Assembly (NCBI RefSeq): GCF_007748035.1
Contig: NZ_CP036278.1
Span: 1,550,001-1,614,000 of the forward strand
DNA length: 64,000 nucleotides
Reading direction: 5' to 3'
DNA from: Aeoliella mucimassa
GTDB taxonomy: Bacteria > Planctomycetota > Planctomycetia > Pirellulales > Lacipirellulaceae
Under the pieces are notes generated by a model. It ran no database searches, was not told the DNA's origin, and saw only the letters and a program-made list of their open reading frames with translations. Below are positions 19,901 to 27,160 of this stretch, piece after piece. Made by a program: the position numbers and the translations under genes. Numbering within the stretch: position 1 is the first letter of the stretch; every line of letters starts with the position of its first letter.

Positions 19901-20802
19901 GCGCGAGCAAGTTTCCAGATGGCTGCCAGCGAAAGGGCCAGCACCCACGAAGCGGGCTCGGGCACGGTGACCGAGGTCACCCCGCCGAGCGAACTACTAG
20001 CGCCGAGGTGATCGCGCCACACGGTGTAGTCGGCCAGATTCACCAGGCCATCCCCGTTGCCATCGGCTCGCACGTCGGTAGTCGAGCCAAACGTGCTGAC
20101 CCAGATCTGGTAGTCGGCATCGTCTACCAAGCCGTCGAAGTTGTAGTCGCCATCGGGAATCGGCAGCAGCTCAACACTGGAAATCATTACCGCGTCTTCG
20201 GGGAAGATGTTTTGCTGCGCAACTACCTTGTCGACATCGAACACAGGAATCTCGTCAAAATCTTCGCCGGCAGCATCTTGCGCCACCGCCGCGTTGATGA
20301 TGTCGAGGTCCTCAATGTAGTCGACCACATCCATGCCATCGCCGACCACTCGGCCAAACACCGTGAAGCCTTGGCTATCGAGAAACGAGTTGTTGACAAG
20401 ATTGAAGAACCATTGGCTGGTGGCTCCCAGACTATTCTTGGCAAAAGACAATGTCCCACGCAGGTTAGAGAGCCCTGGTTCGTCGGGGATCGGAGCGTCG
20501 GTCTCGATGCCAGTGGCCTCGAAGATGTTGGCGTTCATCTTGAATCCGCCGCCTTGCACCACAAAGTTGCCAGGCGTGCGATGGATGAAGGTGCCTTCGT
20601 AGCGATCGGTATCAGCGTAGTTCATGAAGTTGTCGACGCTATTCGGAGCCAGGCTCTCGAACAGTCGGACATCGATATCGCCCGCGGAAGTGCTAAAGCG
20701 AACAATCGCCGACTCTGCAGACGCTGAAATGGCCATCAGACCCAAGCAGAGGATGAAAGCTGCCCTGCGAGGTTGCTTGGTAAGTGCGTTGCCGATTTGC
20801 AT
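19855..20802 (-). CDS. Secreted cyclophilin-type peptidyl-prolyl isomerase with dockerin repeats and PEP-CTERM
   Basis: 315 residues; signal peptide MQIGNALTKQPRRAAFILCL...ASA. Residues ~33-200 form a cyclophilin domain (VRLFESLAPNSVDNFMNY, FIHRTPGNFVVQGGG, SQWFFNL, FTVFGRVVGDGMDVVD), which speeds cis/trans proline isomerisation. The domain is followed by paired dockerin-like repeats (GDYNFDGLVDDADYQIW; GDGLVNLADYTVWRDHLG) and a VPEPA PEP-CTERM helix, so the enzyme is surface- or envelope-attached, perhaps acting on exported proteins. ATG 20850 is an alternative start, but the signal peptide favours 20802. The stop codon lies inside a strong hairpin. Confidence 0.85.
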   Translation of the reverse strand: MQIGNALTKQPRRAAFILCLGLMAISASAESAIVRFSTSAGDIDVRLFESLAPNSVDNFMNYADTDRYEGTFIHRTPGNFVVQGGGFKMNANIFEATGIETDAPIPDEPGLSNLRGTLSFAKNSLGATSQWFFNLVNNSFLDSQGFTVFGRVVGDGMDVVDYIEDLDIINAAVAQDAAGEDFDEIPVFDVDKVVAQQNIFPEDAVMISSVELLPIPDGDYNFDGLVDDADYQIWVSTFGSTTDVRADGNGDGLVNLADYTVWRDHLGASSSLGGVTSVTVPEPASWVLALSLAAIWKLARAKKSGPRMSRTHADR

Positions 20803-21294
20803 GAAGAAGGCCTTCAATCCCTGTTGTTTTTGCCTCGATTGCCAAACCATTAGCCTACTTGGTAGGCGGCAAACTGTCCACAATTGCGCGATTCGCTCAT
20901 CGCGAAGGAAACCTCGGTTTTTGTAGTTCCAAACGACTCCCTGCGGCCATCTCGCCTTCTGCGGCAGCGGGCGACTCGGGTGCGACTGCGAGGTCTCTAG
21001 CGTTTGCAACGGCATGGCGCACCGCCGGGCCGTGGGATGTGGTTTTTCGCAACTCGCAGAACTCGGGCGTTTCGGGGCATTTAAGGCTAAAAATCGATGG
21101 CTGGTTGTGTTACCGTTCAGGCACAATGTCGGCACTGCGATCGCTGATCGGACCGTGCGACCACCCGCGGAGCGTACTGCCCGTGGGCGTGTGTGGGGGC
21201 GATGGGGGAAGGCTCTGCCGCCGGGGGGGCGATTCCTGGTATCCTGAAACACGAGAAATCTCGCTACGAAGCCCCGAATCCATTCGCTTGCCCC
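20803..21294. other. Divergent intergenic region before the LOV kinase
   Basis: No supported gene. It separates the minus-strand cyclophilin from the plus-strand histidine kinase and should hold both promoters. A small inverted repeat GCCTAC/GTAGGC lies near 20853-20867. Two weak GG-N10-GC matches occur near 21120-21150, but their -12 boxes do not read TTGC and they are not called as promoters. Confidence 0.35.
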
Positions 21295-22764
21295 ATGACT
21301 AAGCCCTCCGATCCTCCTCCGGTCGCCGATCTCTCGACGCGTACTCAGGCCATCGAGGCCCTGCAGGTGGGCATCGCCATCGCCGACGCCCGCCAGCCGG
21401 ATTGCCCGCTGGTGTACTGCAACGACGCGTTTCAGACGATCACCGGCTACAACCTTTCGGAAGTGCTGGGGCGCAATTGCCGGTTCCTGCAGGGCGACGA
21501 TCGCAATCAGGACGCCCGCCAGCAGATCCGCAACGCGGTTCAAAAGGGCAAGTACTGCAAGGTGCTGATTCGCAACTATCGCAAAGATGGGGCGATGTTC
21601 TGGAACGAGCTGAGCTTGTCGCCGATGCGCGACGCCGAGGGGCAGCTTACCCACTTTGTCGGGCTTGCCAGCGACGTGACCACTCGGGTGGTCGGCAACG
21701 AAAAACGCCGTGAACGCGAAGCCCGGTTGCAGGCGATTCTCGACACCGCGGTCGAAGCCATCATTACCATCGACGAACGCGGTCGCTGCGAGTCGATCAA
21801 TGCGGCCGTGGAGAAGATGTTCGGCTACACAGCCGAAGAACTGCTGGGCAACAACATTTCGGTGTTGATGCCCGAACCCTTCCACAGCGAGCACGATGGC
21901 TATCTTACGAAGTACATGCACACCGGCGAGCAGAAGGTCATCGGCATCGGCCGCGAAGCGTACGGGCTGCACAAAGATGGGCATCAGTTCCCGATTCGGC
22001 TGTCGGTTAGCGAGATTCAACTCGACCGGCGTCGGCTGTTTACGGGGATCATTCACGACATTACCGAGCAGAAAAGTGCCGAAAAACGTCTGGTGCAGTC
22101 CGAGCGACTCGCGGTACTCGGCGAAGCGATGGCCCGCCTGGCCCACGAAAGTCGCAACGCCCTGCAGCGCATCCAGATCGCAGTGGAGACCGCGCGGGTG
22201 TATGCGGATGGGCTGCCACCGCTGCTGGGGCAGCTGGATGCCATTGAGCGAGCCAACGACTCGCTGAACGCGTTGCTCGAAGAATTGCGGAATTATGCGG
22301 CTCCTTTGCACTTGGAACGCAAGGAAGTGTCGCTCGCCAGCGCCTGGCGCGAGGCGTGGAACACCGTGTCGCACCACCTTACCGAACGCAAAGTGGAGCT
22401 GATCGAGCAGTCGGCCGACCCCGAGGCCAAGGCCAATATCGACCGATTCCGCATCGCCCAGGTGTTTCGAAACCTGTTCGAGAACTCGCTGGCCGCGTGC
22501 GACGATCCCGTGCGGATTGTGGTGGCAGTCGAAAAATCGGACGAGAGCGGTGCTCCTCGCTGGCGGATCAGCGTGAGCGACAACGGCCCAGGACTCGATA
22601 TCGAGCAAGCCCGGCGGGTGTTCGAGCCCTTCTTTACCACCAAGGCCAAGGGCACCGGGCTCGGGATGGCCATCGCCCGGCGGATCGTGGAATCGCACGG
22701 CGGTACCATCGCGGTGGTAGCGGCCGCTACCGGCGCGCAATTCGATATCGAGCTACCTGCCTGA
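21295..22764 (+). CDS. Hybrid-input histidine kinase: LOV photosensor + FixL-like PAS + HisKA/HATPase
   Basis: 489 residues from ATG 21295, no membrane segment, so cytoplasmic. Residues ~15-130 are a LOV domain: GRNCRFLQ with the photoactive Cys62, plus flavin-contact Asn94 (RNYRKDG) and Asn104 (FWN). Residues ~145-260 are a second PAS domain whose EHDGYLTKY and VIGIGR motifs align with the FixL oxygen sensor. His200 and Arg220 fall at the haem-ligand and distal-Arg positions; Arg206 of FixL is Lys here. The kinase core has the phospho-acceptor His284 (LAHESRN), N-box (NLFENSLAA), DNGPGLD and GTGLGM. It probably phosphorylates the divergent NtrC-family regulator at 23359-24714. A GTG start at 21193 is possible but unsupported by a ribosome site. 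Confidence 0.9.
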   Translation: MTKPSDPPPVADLSTRTQAIEALQVGIAIADARQPDCPLVYCNDAFQTITGYNLSEVLGRNCRFLQGDDRNQDARQQIRNAVQKGKYCKVLIRNYRKDGAMFWNELSLSPMRDAEGQLTHFVGLASDVTTRVVGNEKRREREARLQAILDTAVEAIITIDERGRCESINAAVEKMFGYTAEELLGNNISVLMPEPFHSEHDGYLTKYMHTGEQKVIGIGREAYGLHKDGHQFPIRLSVSEIQLDRRRLFTGIIHDITEQKSAEKRLVQSERLAVLGEAMARLAHESRNALQRIQIAVETARVYADGLPPLLGQLDAIERANDSLNALLEELRNYAAPLHLERKEVSLASAWREAWNTVSHHLTERKVELIEQSADPEAKANIDRFRIAQVFRNLFENSLAACDDPVRIVVAVEKSDESGAPRWRISVSDNGPGLDIEQARRVFEPFFTTKAKGTGLGMAIARRIVESHGGTIAVVAAATGAQFDIELPA

Positions 22765-22833
22765 CGGTTTCTAAAGGTTCCTTGTGGATGTAGAAGCATC
22801 GTAACTGGGCTCCTGTGACGGAATCGCTCACTG

Positions 22834-22854
22834 TGTGCCACACCATTCGGCACA
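22834..22854. promoter_or_regulatory. Upstream activator site candidate before the BON gene
   Basis: TGTGCC (22834-22839) and GGCACA (22849-22854) form an inverted repeat centred 83 bp upstream of the -24 element of the sigma-54-like promoter at 22926. Its half-sites match those before the regulator gene and uspA. Confidence 0.55.
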
Positions 22855-22925
22855 GCTAGCACGCTATTTCGCGATAAATGGGCGTGAACGAGCATAAAAA
22901 CCGGTAACTGCAGATGCGGCAATCT

Positions 22926-22940
22926 CGGCACGCGACTTGC
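22926..22940 (+). promoter_or_regulatory. Sigma-54 promoter candidate for the BON-domain gene
   Basis: GGCACG and TTGC boxes with exact GG-N10-GC spacing (GG 22927-22928, GC 22939-22940), matching the -24/-12 consensus except for the T before GG. Predicted start of transcription is about 22952, giving a ~60-nt leader to the BON start codon. Confidence 0.65.
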
Positions 22941-23013
22941 GTAGTTTTTGGTTAGCCGAAAATTCATGGCTACACCTATTCAAGCGAGTTTGACTGCGAG
23001 GAGGGGCCGATCC

Positions 23014-23292
23014 ATGGCAACCGCTTCATCAAAATCAATGACCGCTGCTTCCACAGATCCAACTGCGGGCGGCACGCAAAAGCAAACGCTGGTCGAGTTC
23101 GCAGGCCCCACAACCCACCCGGCGATTACGCAGATCGTCTGCGAGGTCACCGGCGATCAAGTTCGGTTGTGCGGTCAGGTACCGACCTTTTATTTGAAGC
23201 AACTAGCTCAAGAAACAGCGAGCCACGTCGAAGGGATTCGCTGCGTGTTTAACAATGTGGAAGTGTGCGCCAACCGGAGCAGCTGGCGCTAA
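23014..23292 (+). CDS. Small BON-domain protein
   Basis: 92 residues from ATG 23014, chosen because a strong ribosome site GAGGAGGGG ends 7 bp before it; ATG 22966 would add 16 residues. Residues ~30-90 look like one BON domain (THPAITQIVCEVTGDQVRLCGQVPTF... then VEGIRCVFNNVEV). BON domains are small alpha/beta modules that bind lipids or ligands and are common in osmotic/envelope stress proteins. There is no signal peptide or lipobox, so it is predicted cytoplasmic. A sigma-54-type promoter precedes it and a strong terminator follows, so it is a single-gene transcript probably driven by the neighbouring NtrC-type activator. Confidence 0.7.
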   Translation: MATASSKSMTAASTDPTAGGTQKQTLVEFAGPTTHPAITQIVCEVTGDQVRLCGQVPTFYLKQLAQETASHVEGIRCVFNNVEVCANRSSWR

Positions 23293-23313
23293 ACGACTAG
23301 CAACTGGGGGCAG

Positions 23314-23343
23314 GCTCGGCGGTGTTCAAACCGCCGAGCTTTT
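23314..23343 (+). terminator. Rho-independent terminator after the BON gene
   Basis: GCTCGGCGGT (23314-23323) and ACCGCCGAGC (23330-23339) form a perfect 10-bp stem with a 6-nt loop, followed by four T. It lies 22 bp past the BON stop and also faces the end of the convergent regulator gene. Confidence 0.85.
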
Positions 23344-23358
23344 GCTTGCGCGAAGCGA

Positions 23359-24714
23359 TTAGCTATTCACTTCGCTTCGTTCGATGTGGTATTTCTCGAT
23401 TAACCGATAGAGGCTACGGCGGCTGACGCCGAGCGATTTTGCCGCCCGCAGTTTGTTACCACCTTCGTGCTGCAGGGCTTGCACCACGCGAGCGCGGGTG
23501 AGGCTGGCCAGGTCGACATCCGGCGCCAGCACGGTGGCGCCGGAGGCATTCGCTTGACCCACCACCTCGGGCGGCAGGTTCTCTTTTCGCAGCACTTCGT
23601 CGTCGGCCAGGATCTTCGCCCGCTCGATGGCGTTGATCAGCTGACGCACGTTGCCTGGCCACGAGTAGCGCGCGATCGCCTCGCGGCATTCGCGATCGAA
23701 TTCCCAGCCTTCGCCGGCAAAATGATCGGCCAGCAGCAGGATGTCGTCGGTCGTGCGACCTCGCAGCGGAGGCAACATGATGGTCATCATGTTGATCCGG
23801 TAGTAAAGGTCTTCGCGGAACCGTTTGGCTTCCACTTCAGCACTTAAATCGCGATTGGTGGCCGCAATCATTCGCACATCGACGTGACGCTCTTTGAGCG
23901 AACCGACGCGGCGGAGCGAGCCATCTTCGAGCACCCTTAGCAGCTTGGGCTGCAGCGCTGGGGCGAGCTCGCCGATTTCGTCGATGAACAAGGTGCCACC
24001 GTCGGCGACTTCGAACAAGCCAGGCTTCGAGGCGGCCGCGCCGGTGAAGGCTCCCTTCTCGTGACCAAACAGTTCGCTCTCGAGCAGCGGTTCGGGTAGG
24101 GCCGCGCAGTTGATCACCACCAGCGGTTTGTCCGACCGGCAACTCGCATCGTGCAGCGCCCGGGCGACGAGTTCCTTACCGGTGCCGCTCTCGCCTTGAA
24201 TGAGAATCGGCTTCTCGCTGGGGGCAGCCCGCTCGATCAAGCGAAACACTTCTTCCATGGCCGGCGATTCGCCGATCATCTTGTGCTTCGAGTGGCCGCG
24301 TTGCAGCAAGGCCTTGAGCTGGCGATTCTCTTTGCGAATGTTCGCGGTGTCGCCCGCCTTGGCGATCACGGTTTCCAATTGCTTCATCCGCACCGGCTTG
24401 GTGAGGAAGTCGTAGGCCCCGAGCTTCATCGCCTCGACGGCGCGCTCGATGGTGCCTTGCCCGGTGAGAAGGATGACTTCCATTTCGGGATTGTCGTCCT
24501 TCACCTTCTCGAGCAATTGAATGCCCGACATCCCCGGCATCACCATGTCGACCACCGCCACGGCGAAGGTGCGACTCGCCAGGGTGTCGACGGCCGTCTC
24601 GCCAGAGTCGGCAGAGGTTACCCGGTGCCCCTGGGCGGTCATGTACGACACCAGTGCTTCGCGAAGTTCCGCGTCGTCGTCAACAATTAATAGGTCGAGG
24701 CTAATGTCGGCCAT
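23359..24714 (-). CDS. NtrC-family sigma-54-dependent response regulator
   Basis: 451 residues from ATG 24714 (GGAG about 9 bp upstream). The receiver domain (1-~120) has the acidic pocket at VDDDAE (12-16) and phospho-acceptor Asp56 (VVDMVMPG). The AAA+ domain has Walker A GESGTGKE, the sigma-54-contacting loop GAFTGA, Walker [13 protein letters not shown] and an arginine-finger region. A Fis-type helix-turn-helix ends the protein ([23 protein letters not shown]). It should convert a phosphorylation signal into opening of sigma-54 promoters. It faces the LOV/PAS histidine kinase and BON gene and has a near-perfect sigma-54 promoter of its own, suggesting positive autoregulation. Confidence 0.93.
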   Translation of the reverse strand: MADISLDLLIVDDDAELREALVSYMTAQGHRVTSADSGETAVDTLASRTFAVAVVDMVMPGMSGIQLLEKVKDDNPEMEVILLTGQGTIERAVEAMKLGAYDFLTKPVRMKQLETVIAKAGDTANIRKENRQLKALLQRGHSKHKMIGESPAMEEVFRLIERAAPSEKPILIQGESGTGKELVARALHDASCRSDKPLVVINCAALPEPLLESELFGHEKGAFTGAAASKPGLFEVADGGTLFIDEIGELAPALQPKLLRVLEDGSLRRVGSLKERHVDVRMIAATNRDLSAEVEAKRFREDLYYRINMMTIMLPPLRGRTTDDILLLADHFAGEGWEFDRECREAIARYSWPGNVRQLINAIERAKILADDEVLRKENLPPEVVGQANASGATVLAPDVDLASLTRARVVQALQHEGGNKLRAAKSLGVSRRSLYRLIEKYHIERSEVNS

Positions 24715-24788
24715 CGGTCGTTTTCTCCTGCAAACAGATCCACCACTCCCTCGATGAGCGACGGTAAGACAATACCCGGACCACTTAA

Positions 24789-24803
24789 GCAACTCGGGTG
24801 CCA
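24789..24803 (-). promoter_or_regulatory. Sigma-54 promoter of the response-regulator gene
   Basis: Read on the minus strand the element is TGGCAC, five bases, TTGCT, matching the -24/-12 consensus with exact GG-N10-GC spacing. Transcription would start near 24777, giving a ~60-nt leader before ATG 24714. Confidence 0.75.
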
Positions 24804-24857
24804 AGTGCAGCGGAATCTTTTGGGTGCTTTCTACAAGCGGGAATTGGGCGGTTTTGG

Positions 24858-24915
24858 GCACACTTCGCAGTGTGCGGTCACTGTGCCGCACAGTTGATGT
24901 GTGCGGCGACGCACA
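24858..24915. promoter_or_regulatory. Cluster of TGTGC/GCACA palindromes upstream of the regulator promoter
   Basis: Three overlapping or adjacent inverted repeats: GCACAC/GTGTGC (24858-24875), TGTGCGG/CCGCACA (24871-24892) and TGTGCG/CGCACA (24900-24915). Centres lie about 65, 80 and 106 bp upstream of the -24 box, a usual distance for sigma-54 activator sites. The third has the TGTGC-N6-GCACA form seen before uspA. Confidence 0.65.
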
Positions 24916-25161
24916 GCTTGTTGTACCTTATCCCCCTCGAAATCGCAGTTAGCGCGGCTCGAATAATCGCGTAAATCCTGTTTTTCTCGGTGTCGCACAC
25001 ATAGGGAACCCTGCGGCTTGTCAGGCATCGTCGATGTCGGTTTTGTCGCGCTGCAAACGTTGTATCGCTTGCGGCAAGCCGAGGGCAATAGCACCATCGC
25101 ATCCAAAGGTGAGTGATGGATCGACTCCCCCCCATCGAGTGTAGGAAGCCTCCGCGGTTTT
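24916..25161. other. Intergenic region without a gene
   Basis: No coding signal on either strand between the regulator control region and the GC-rich hairpins. One more GCACAC half-site lies near 24994. Confidence 0.4.
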
Positions 25162-25314
25162 GCCCCCACTTCGGCGAAATCGATTCGTGGGGGCTTTATT
25201 CGCTCGATAGTGCCCCCACCCACATCAAAAAACAACGCGTTTCCCCGAGGCTTCTCGTGGGGGGTGGGGGCAAAACGTTTGGCGAAGTGCCCCCGGTCGA
25301 ATCAGGTGGGGGCA
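25162..25314. repeat. Three successive hairpins sharing the stem TGCCCCC/GGGGGCA
   Basis: Hairpin 1: GCCCCCAC (25162-25169) with GTGGGGGC (25187-25194), followed by TTTATT. Hairpin 2: TGCCCCCACC from 25211 with GGTGGGGGCA ending at 25272. Hairpin 3: TGCCCCC (25288-25294) with GGGGGCA (25308-25314). The same stem sequence is used three times within 153 bp in otherwise non-coding DNA; function unknown. Confidence 0.55.
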
Positions 25315-25507
25315 GAACACCGGTCGCTGCAACATGTTGGGAGATGCTCATCGGTTCGTGATCGCTTGGGTGTGGCGGGCGGGGTATTGCGGTATGTATG
25401 TACATTACCACAGCAGGTGGCCAATTCCTAGCGAAAAATGACCGATTGCCAGGGACTCTCCAACACGCTTTAGGCTGCATTTTCAGCCGTTTGTTGTGGG
25501 GGGACCC
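25315..25507. other. Intergenic region downstream of the zinc-ribbon gene
   Basis: Nothing recognisable. It follows the stop codon of the minus-strand zinc-ribbon gene and has no T-tailed hairpin in that direction. Confidence 0.35.
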
Positions 25508-25741
25508 CTACAGTTCGCGATCGAAGTGGTCCTTGATCCGATCGCGAGAATCGGGTGCCACAAACCAGTCGACGAAGCCACAATCCGAGCACACGCGAAT
25601 GAGGAACTTCGAGCCATGGAAAAAGCCGAGTGGCAACAGCACAGGGCCATGCCCACCATTGGCGGAGACTTGCTTGCTGTAGATACGCGAGCCGTTGCAG
25701 TTTCGGCAAAAGGTTTGGGGAGGGTCGATTTTGTAGTTCAT
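25508..25741 (-). CDS. Small four-cysteine zinc-ribbon protein
   Basis: 77 residues. Two CxxC knuckles, Cys12/Cys15 (FCRNCNG) and Cys51/Cys54 (VCSDCGF), spaced as in a rubredoxin-like zinc ribbon. The middle is glycine-rich (SANGGHGPVLLPLG). No signal peptide or membrane segment. The family is not recognised; such proteins bind nucleic acid or protein partners. It lies between the sigma-54 regulator and the first uspA gene, so it may belong to the same stress locus, but no sigma-54 promoter was found before it. Confidence 0.55.
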   Translation of the reverse strand: MNYKIDPPQTFCRNCNGSRIYSKQVSANGGHGPVLLPLGFFHGSKFLIRVCSDCGFVDWFVAPDSRDRIKDHFDREL

Positions 25742-25879
25742 CGTAGGTACTCAATAAGGCGTCGAGTTCGCTAGCAGTTGGCAAACGAACCAACCGCTGC
25801 AGAACCCATTCGCTGGAGAGTATTCGCAGCAGGGGGTGACTTCTTGCAAACCACCCCTGGTGTGCTAATTGAAACCATT

Positions 25880-25895
25880 TGTGCCGGGTCGCACA
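25880..25895. promoter_or_regulatory. TGTGC-N6-GCACA site upstream of uspA
   Basis: TGTGC (25880-25884) and GCACA (25891-25895), centred 94 bp upstream of the -24 box at 25982. Same half-sites and spacing as 24900-24915. Confidence 0.6.
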
Positions 25896-25980
25896 TTTGA
25901 CCAGTTCGGCAAGAAAAGTCGGCCACGAAAAACAAGCGGTATTTCTAGGGTAAGACTCCGCAAGCGGGTAGCGGATTCTC

Positions 25981-25995
25981 TGGCATCAAAATTGC
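25981..25995 (+). promoter_or_regulatory. Sigma-54 promoter candidate for the uspA pair
   Basis: TGGCAT, five bases, TTGCA, with exact GG-N10-GC spacing; one mismatch to TGGCAC. Predicted transcription start is near 26007. Confidence 0.7.
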
Positions 25996-26011
25996 ATTTG
26001 TATAGGATTGA

Positions 26012-26037
26012 CTAGCGGGATTGCTTGGACCCGCTAG
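26012..26037 (+). promoter_or_regulatory. Leader hairpin of the uspA transcript
   Basis: CTAGCGGG (26012-26019) and CCCGCTAG (26030-26037) form a perfect 8-bp stem with a 10-nt loop within a few bases of the predicted transcription start. A second short palindrome, GGCACC/GGTGCC, abuts the ribosome site. These may stabilise the mRNA or tune translation. Confidence 0.45.
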
Positions 26038-26074
26038 CCAACTATTCAACGGCACCAGGTGCCTGGAGGCGGTC

Positions 26075-26662
26075 ATGAATCTTCATGCCATCCTATGCCC
26101 TGTCGACTTTTCGAAGTCGAGCGAGGCGGCGCTACAGCATGCTTCGGCACTCGCCGTAGAGGCCGATGCGAAGCTCTATATCTTGCATGTGATCGACGAG
26201 AGTGCAGCCTACTGCACCGAGTACACCGGCATGGGTTACATGCCCGACATGTCGCAACGCATCGAGTACGAATGCTCTCACTTGTTAGACGAGATCGAGC
26301 CAACTGAGCCGAAGGTTCGTTTCGAACGAATACTAATGCTGGGACCACCCGCCCGCACGATTGCGAAGGTGGCCGAGGATAAAAAGGTGGATCTCATCGT
26401 GATGGGATCGCACGGGCGGACCGGAGTGTCGCGACTGCTGATGGGGAGTGTTGCGGAAGAAGTGGTACGACTGGCCAAGTGCCCAGTGCTCACCATGAAG
26501 CACCCCGTGGGTGTCGACGTGGCTGGCAGCGGGGCGGTGCCGGTGATGTCGAAGGCCACTGCAGAGCAAACCAGCGGTGAGGAAGATCCTGTGTCCCGGC
26601 CACACTTGTCGGGTTCGCCGCTGGCGAATGGAGCCCAGGAGGCAAACAGAAGGCCAGGGTAA
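26075..26662 (+). CDS. Universal stress protein (UspA family) with long C-terminal tail
   Basis: 195 residues from ATG 26075, preceded by GGAGG at 26065-26069. The core (1-~145) is a single Usp domain: ILCPVDFSKSSE at the start, then the ATP-binding pattern GSHGRTGVSRLLMGSVAEEVV and LTMKHP at the end of the last strand. The final ~50 residues (from about VGVDVAG) are low-complexity and unlike the family. Usp proteins are small cytoplasmic, often ATP-binding, proteins made in stasis, hypoxia or other stress. A sigma-54 promoter and activator site precede it; a second usp gene follows 66 bp later. Confidence 0.88.
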   Translation: MNLHAILCPVDFSKSSEAALQHASALAVEADAKLYILHVIDESAAYCTEYTGMGYMPDMSQRIEYECSHLLDEIEPTEPKVRFERILMLGPPARTIAKVAEDKKVDLIVMGSHGRTGVSRLLMGSVAEEVVRLAKCPVLTMKHPVGVDVAGSGAVPVMSKATAEQTSGEEDPVSRPHLSGSPLANGAQEANRRPG

Positions 26663-26728
26663 AACGGCTGTAAGTGAAGAGGTTCCGAGGCATGTCGGAT
26701 CCAAGGCGTGAATGAAAGGAACAGGACG

Positions 26729-27160
26729 ATGAAAAACTGGTTTATGAACAAGAAAGTGCTTGTTCCGGTCGACTTCAGTGAGGAGTCGATGAAGGCCGTG
26801 GACGACGCGATTGAAATGGCCGACACGAACGAGTTGGTTCACGTGGTGCACGTGGCTCCCGATCTCGATGTGACCACCCCGGGGGTCGTGTGGGAGTCGA
26901 TCAGCGAGGACGTGCAGCGCGAGCACGTGCTGAAGACGTTCGCCAAGACGTTTGCCTCTCCCAAGTACGATGGAGTTTCCTATCACGTGGCGTTTGGCGA
27001 TGCGGGACGGGGCATCGTTAAGCACGCCGAGCAGATCGACGCCGACGTGATAGTCATGCCATCCCACGGACGCGCCGGGTTCCGGCGTCTATTGTTGGGA
27101 TCGGTTGCCGAGCGGGTGCTACGGCTGGCGCACCTGCCGGTGCTGGTGTTGCGGCACTAA
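26729..27160 (+). CDS. Universal stress protein (UspA family)
   Basis: 143 residues from ATG 26729 (AGGA at 26717-26720), normal family length. Motifs: VLVPVDFSEESMKAV, VIVMPSHGRAGFRRLLLGSVAERVL (G-2x-G-9x-G-S nucleotide loop) and VLVLRH at the end. It probably shares the transcript of the preceding usp gene and could form heterodimers with it. Its stop codon overlaps, tail to tail, that of the minus-strand PEP-CTERM gene. Confidence 0.9.
   Translation: MKNWFMNKKVLVPVDFSEESMKAVDDAIEMADTNELVHVVHVAPDLDVTTPGVVWESISEDVQREHVLKTFAKTFASPKYDGVSYHVAFGDAGRGIVKHAEQIDADVIVMPSHGRAGFRRLLLGSVAERVLRLAHLPVLVLRH

Noticed and set aside
21118-21150. Sigma-54 promoter before the LOV kinase
   Set aside because: Two GG-N10-GC matches exist but their -12 boxes read CGGC and TCGC rather than TTGC, too weak to call.
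19855-22740. Very long minus-strand open frame running from the cyclophilin back through the histidine kinase
   Set aside because: Only the part from 20802 has a signal peptide and recognisable domains; the rest is antisense to the LOV/PAS kinase, whose frame is full of conserved motifs.
24715-24891. N-terminal extension of the NtrC-type regulator up to 24891
   Set aside because: The receiver domain starts normally at ATG 24714 with a ribosome site, and the extension contains the sigma-54 promoter.
25162-25314. CRISPR-like repeat array
   Set aside because: Repeats are inverted stems with unequal spacing, not direct repeats with uniform spacers.
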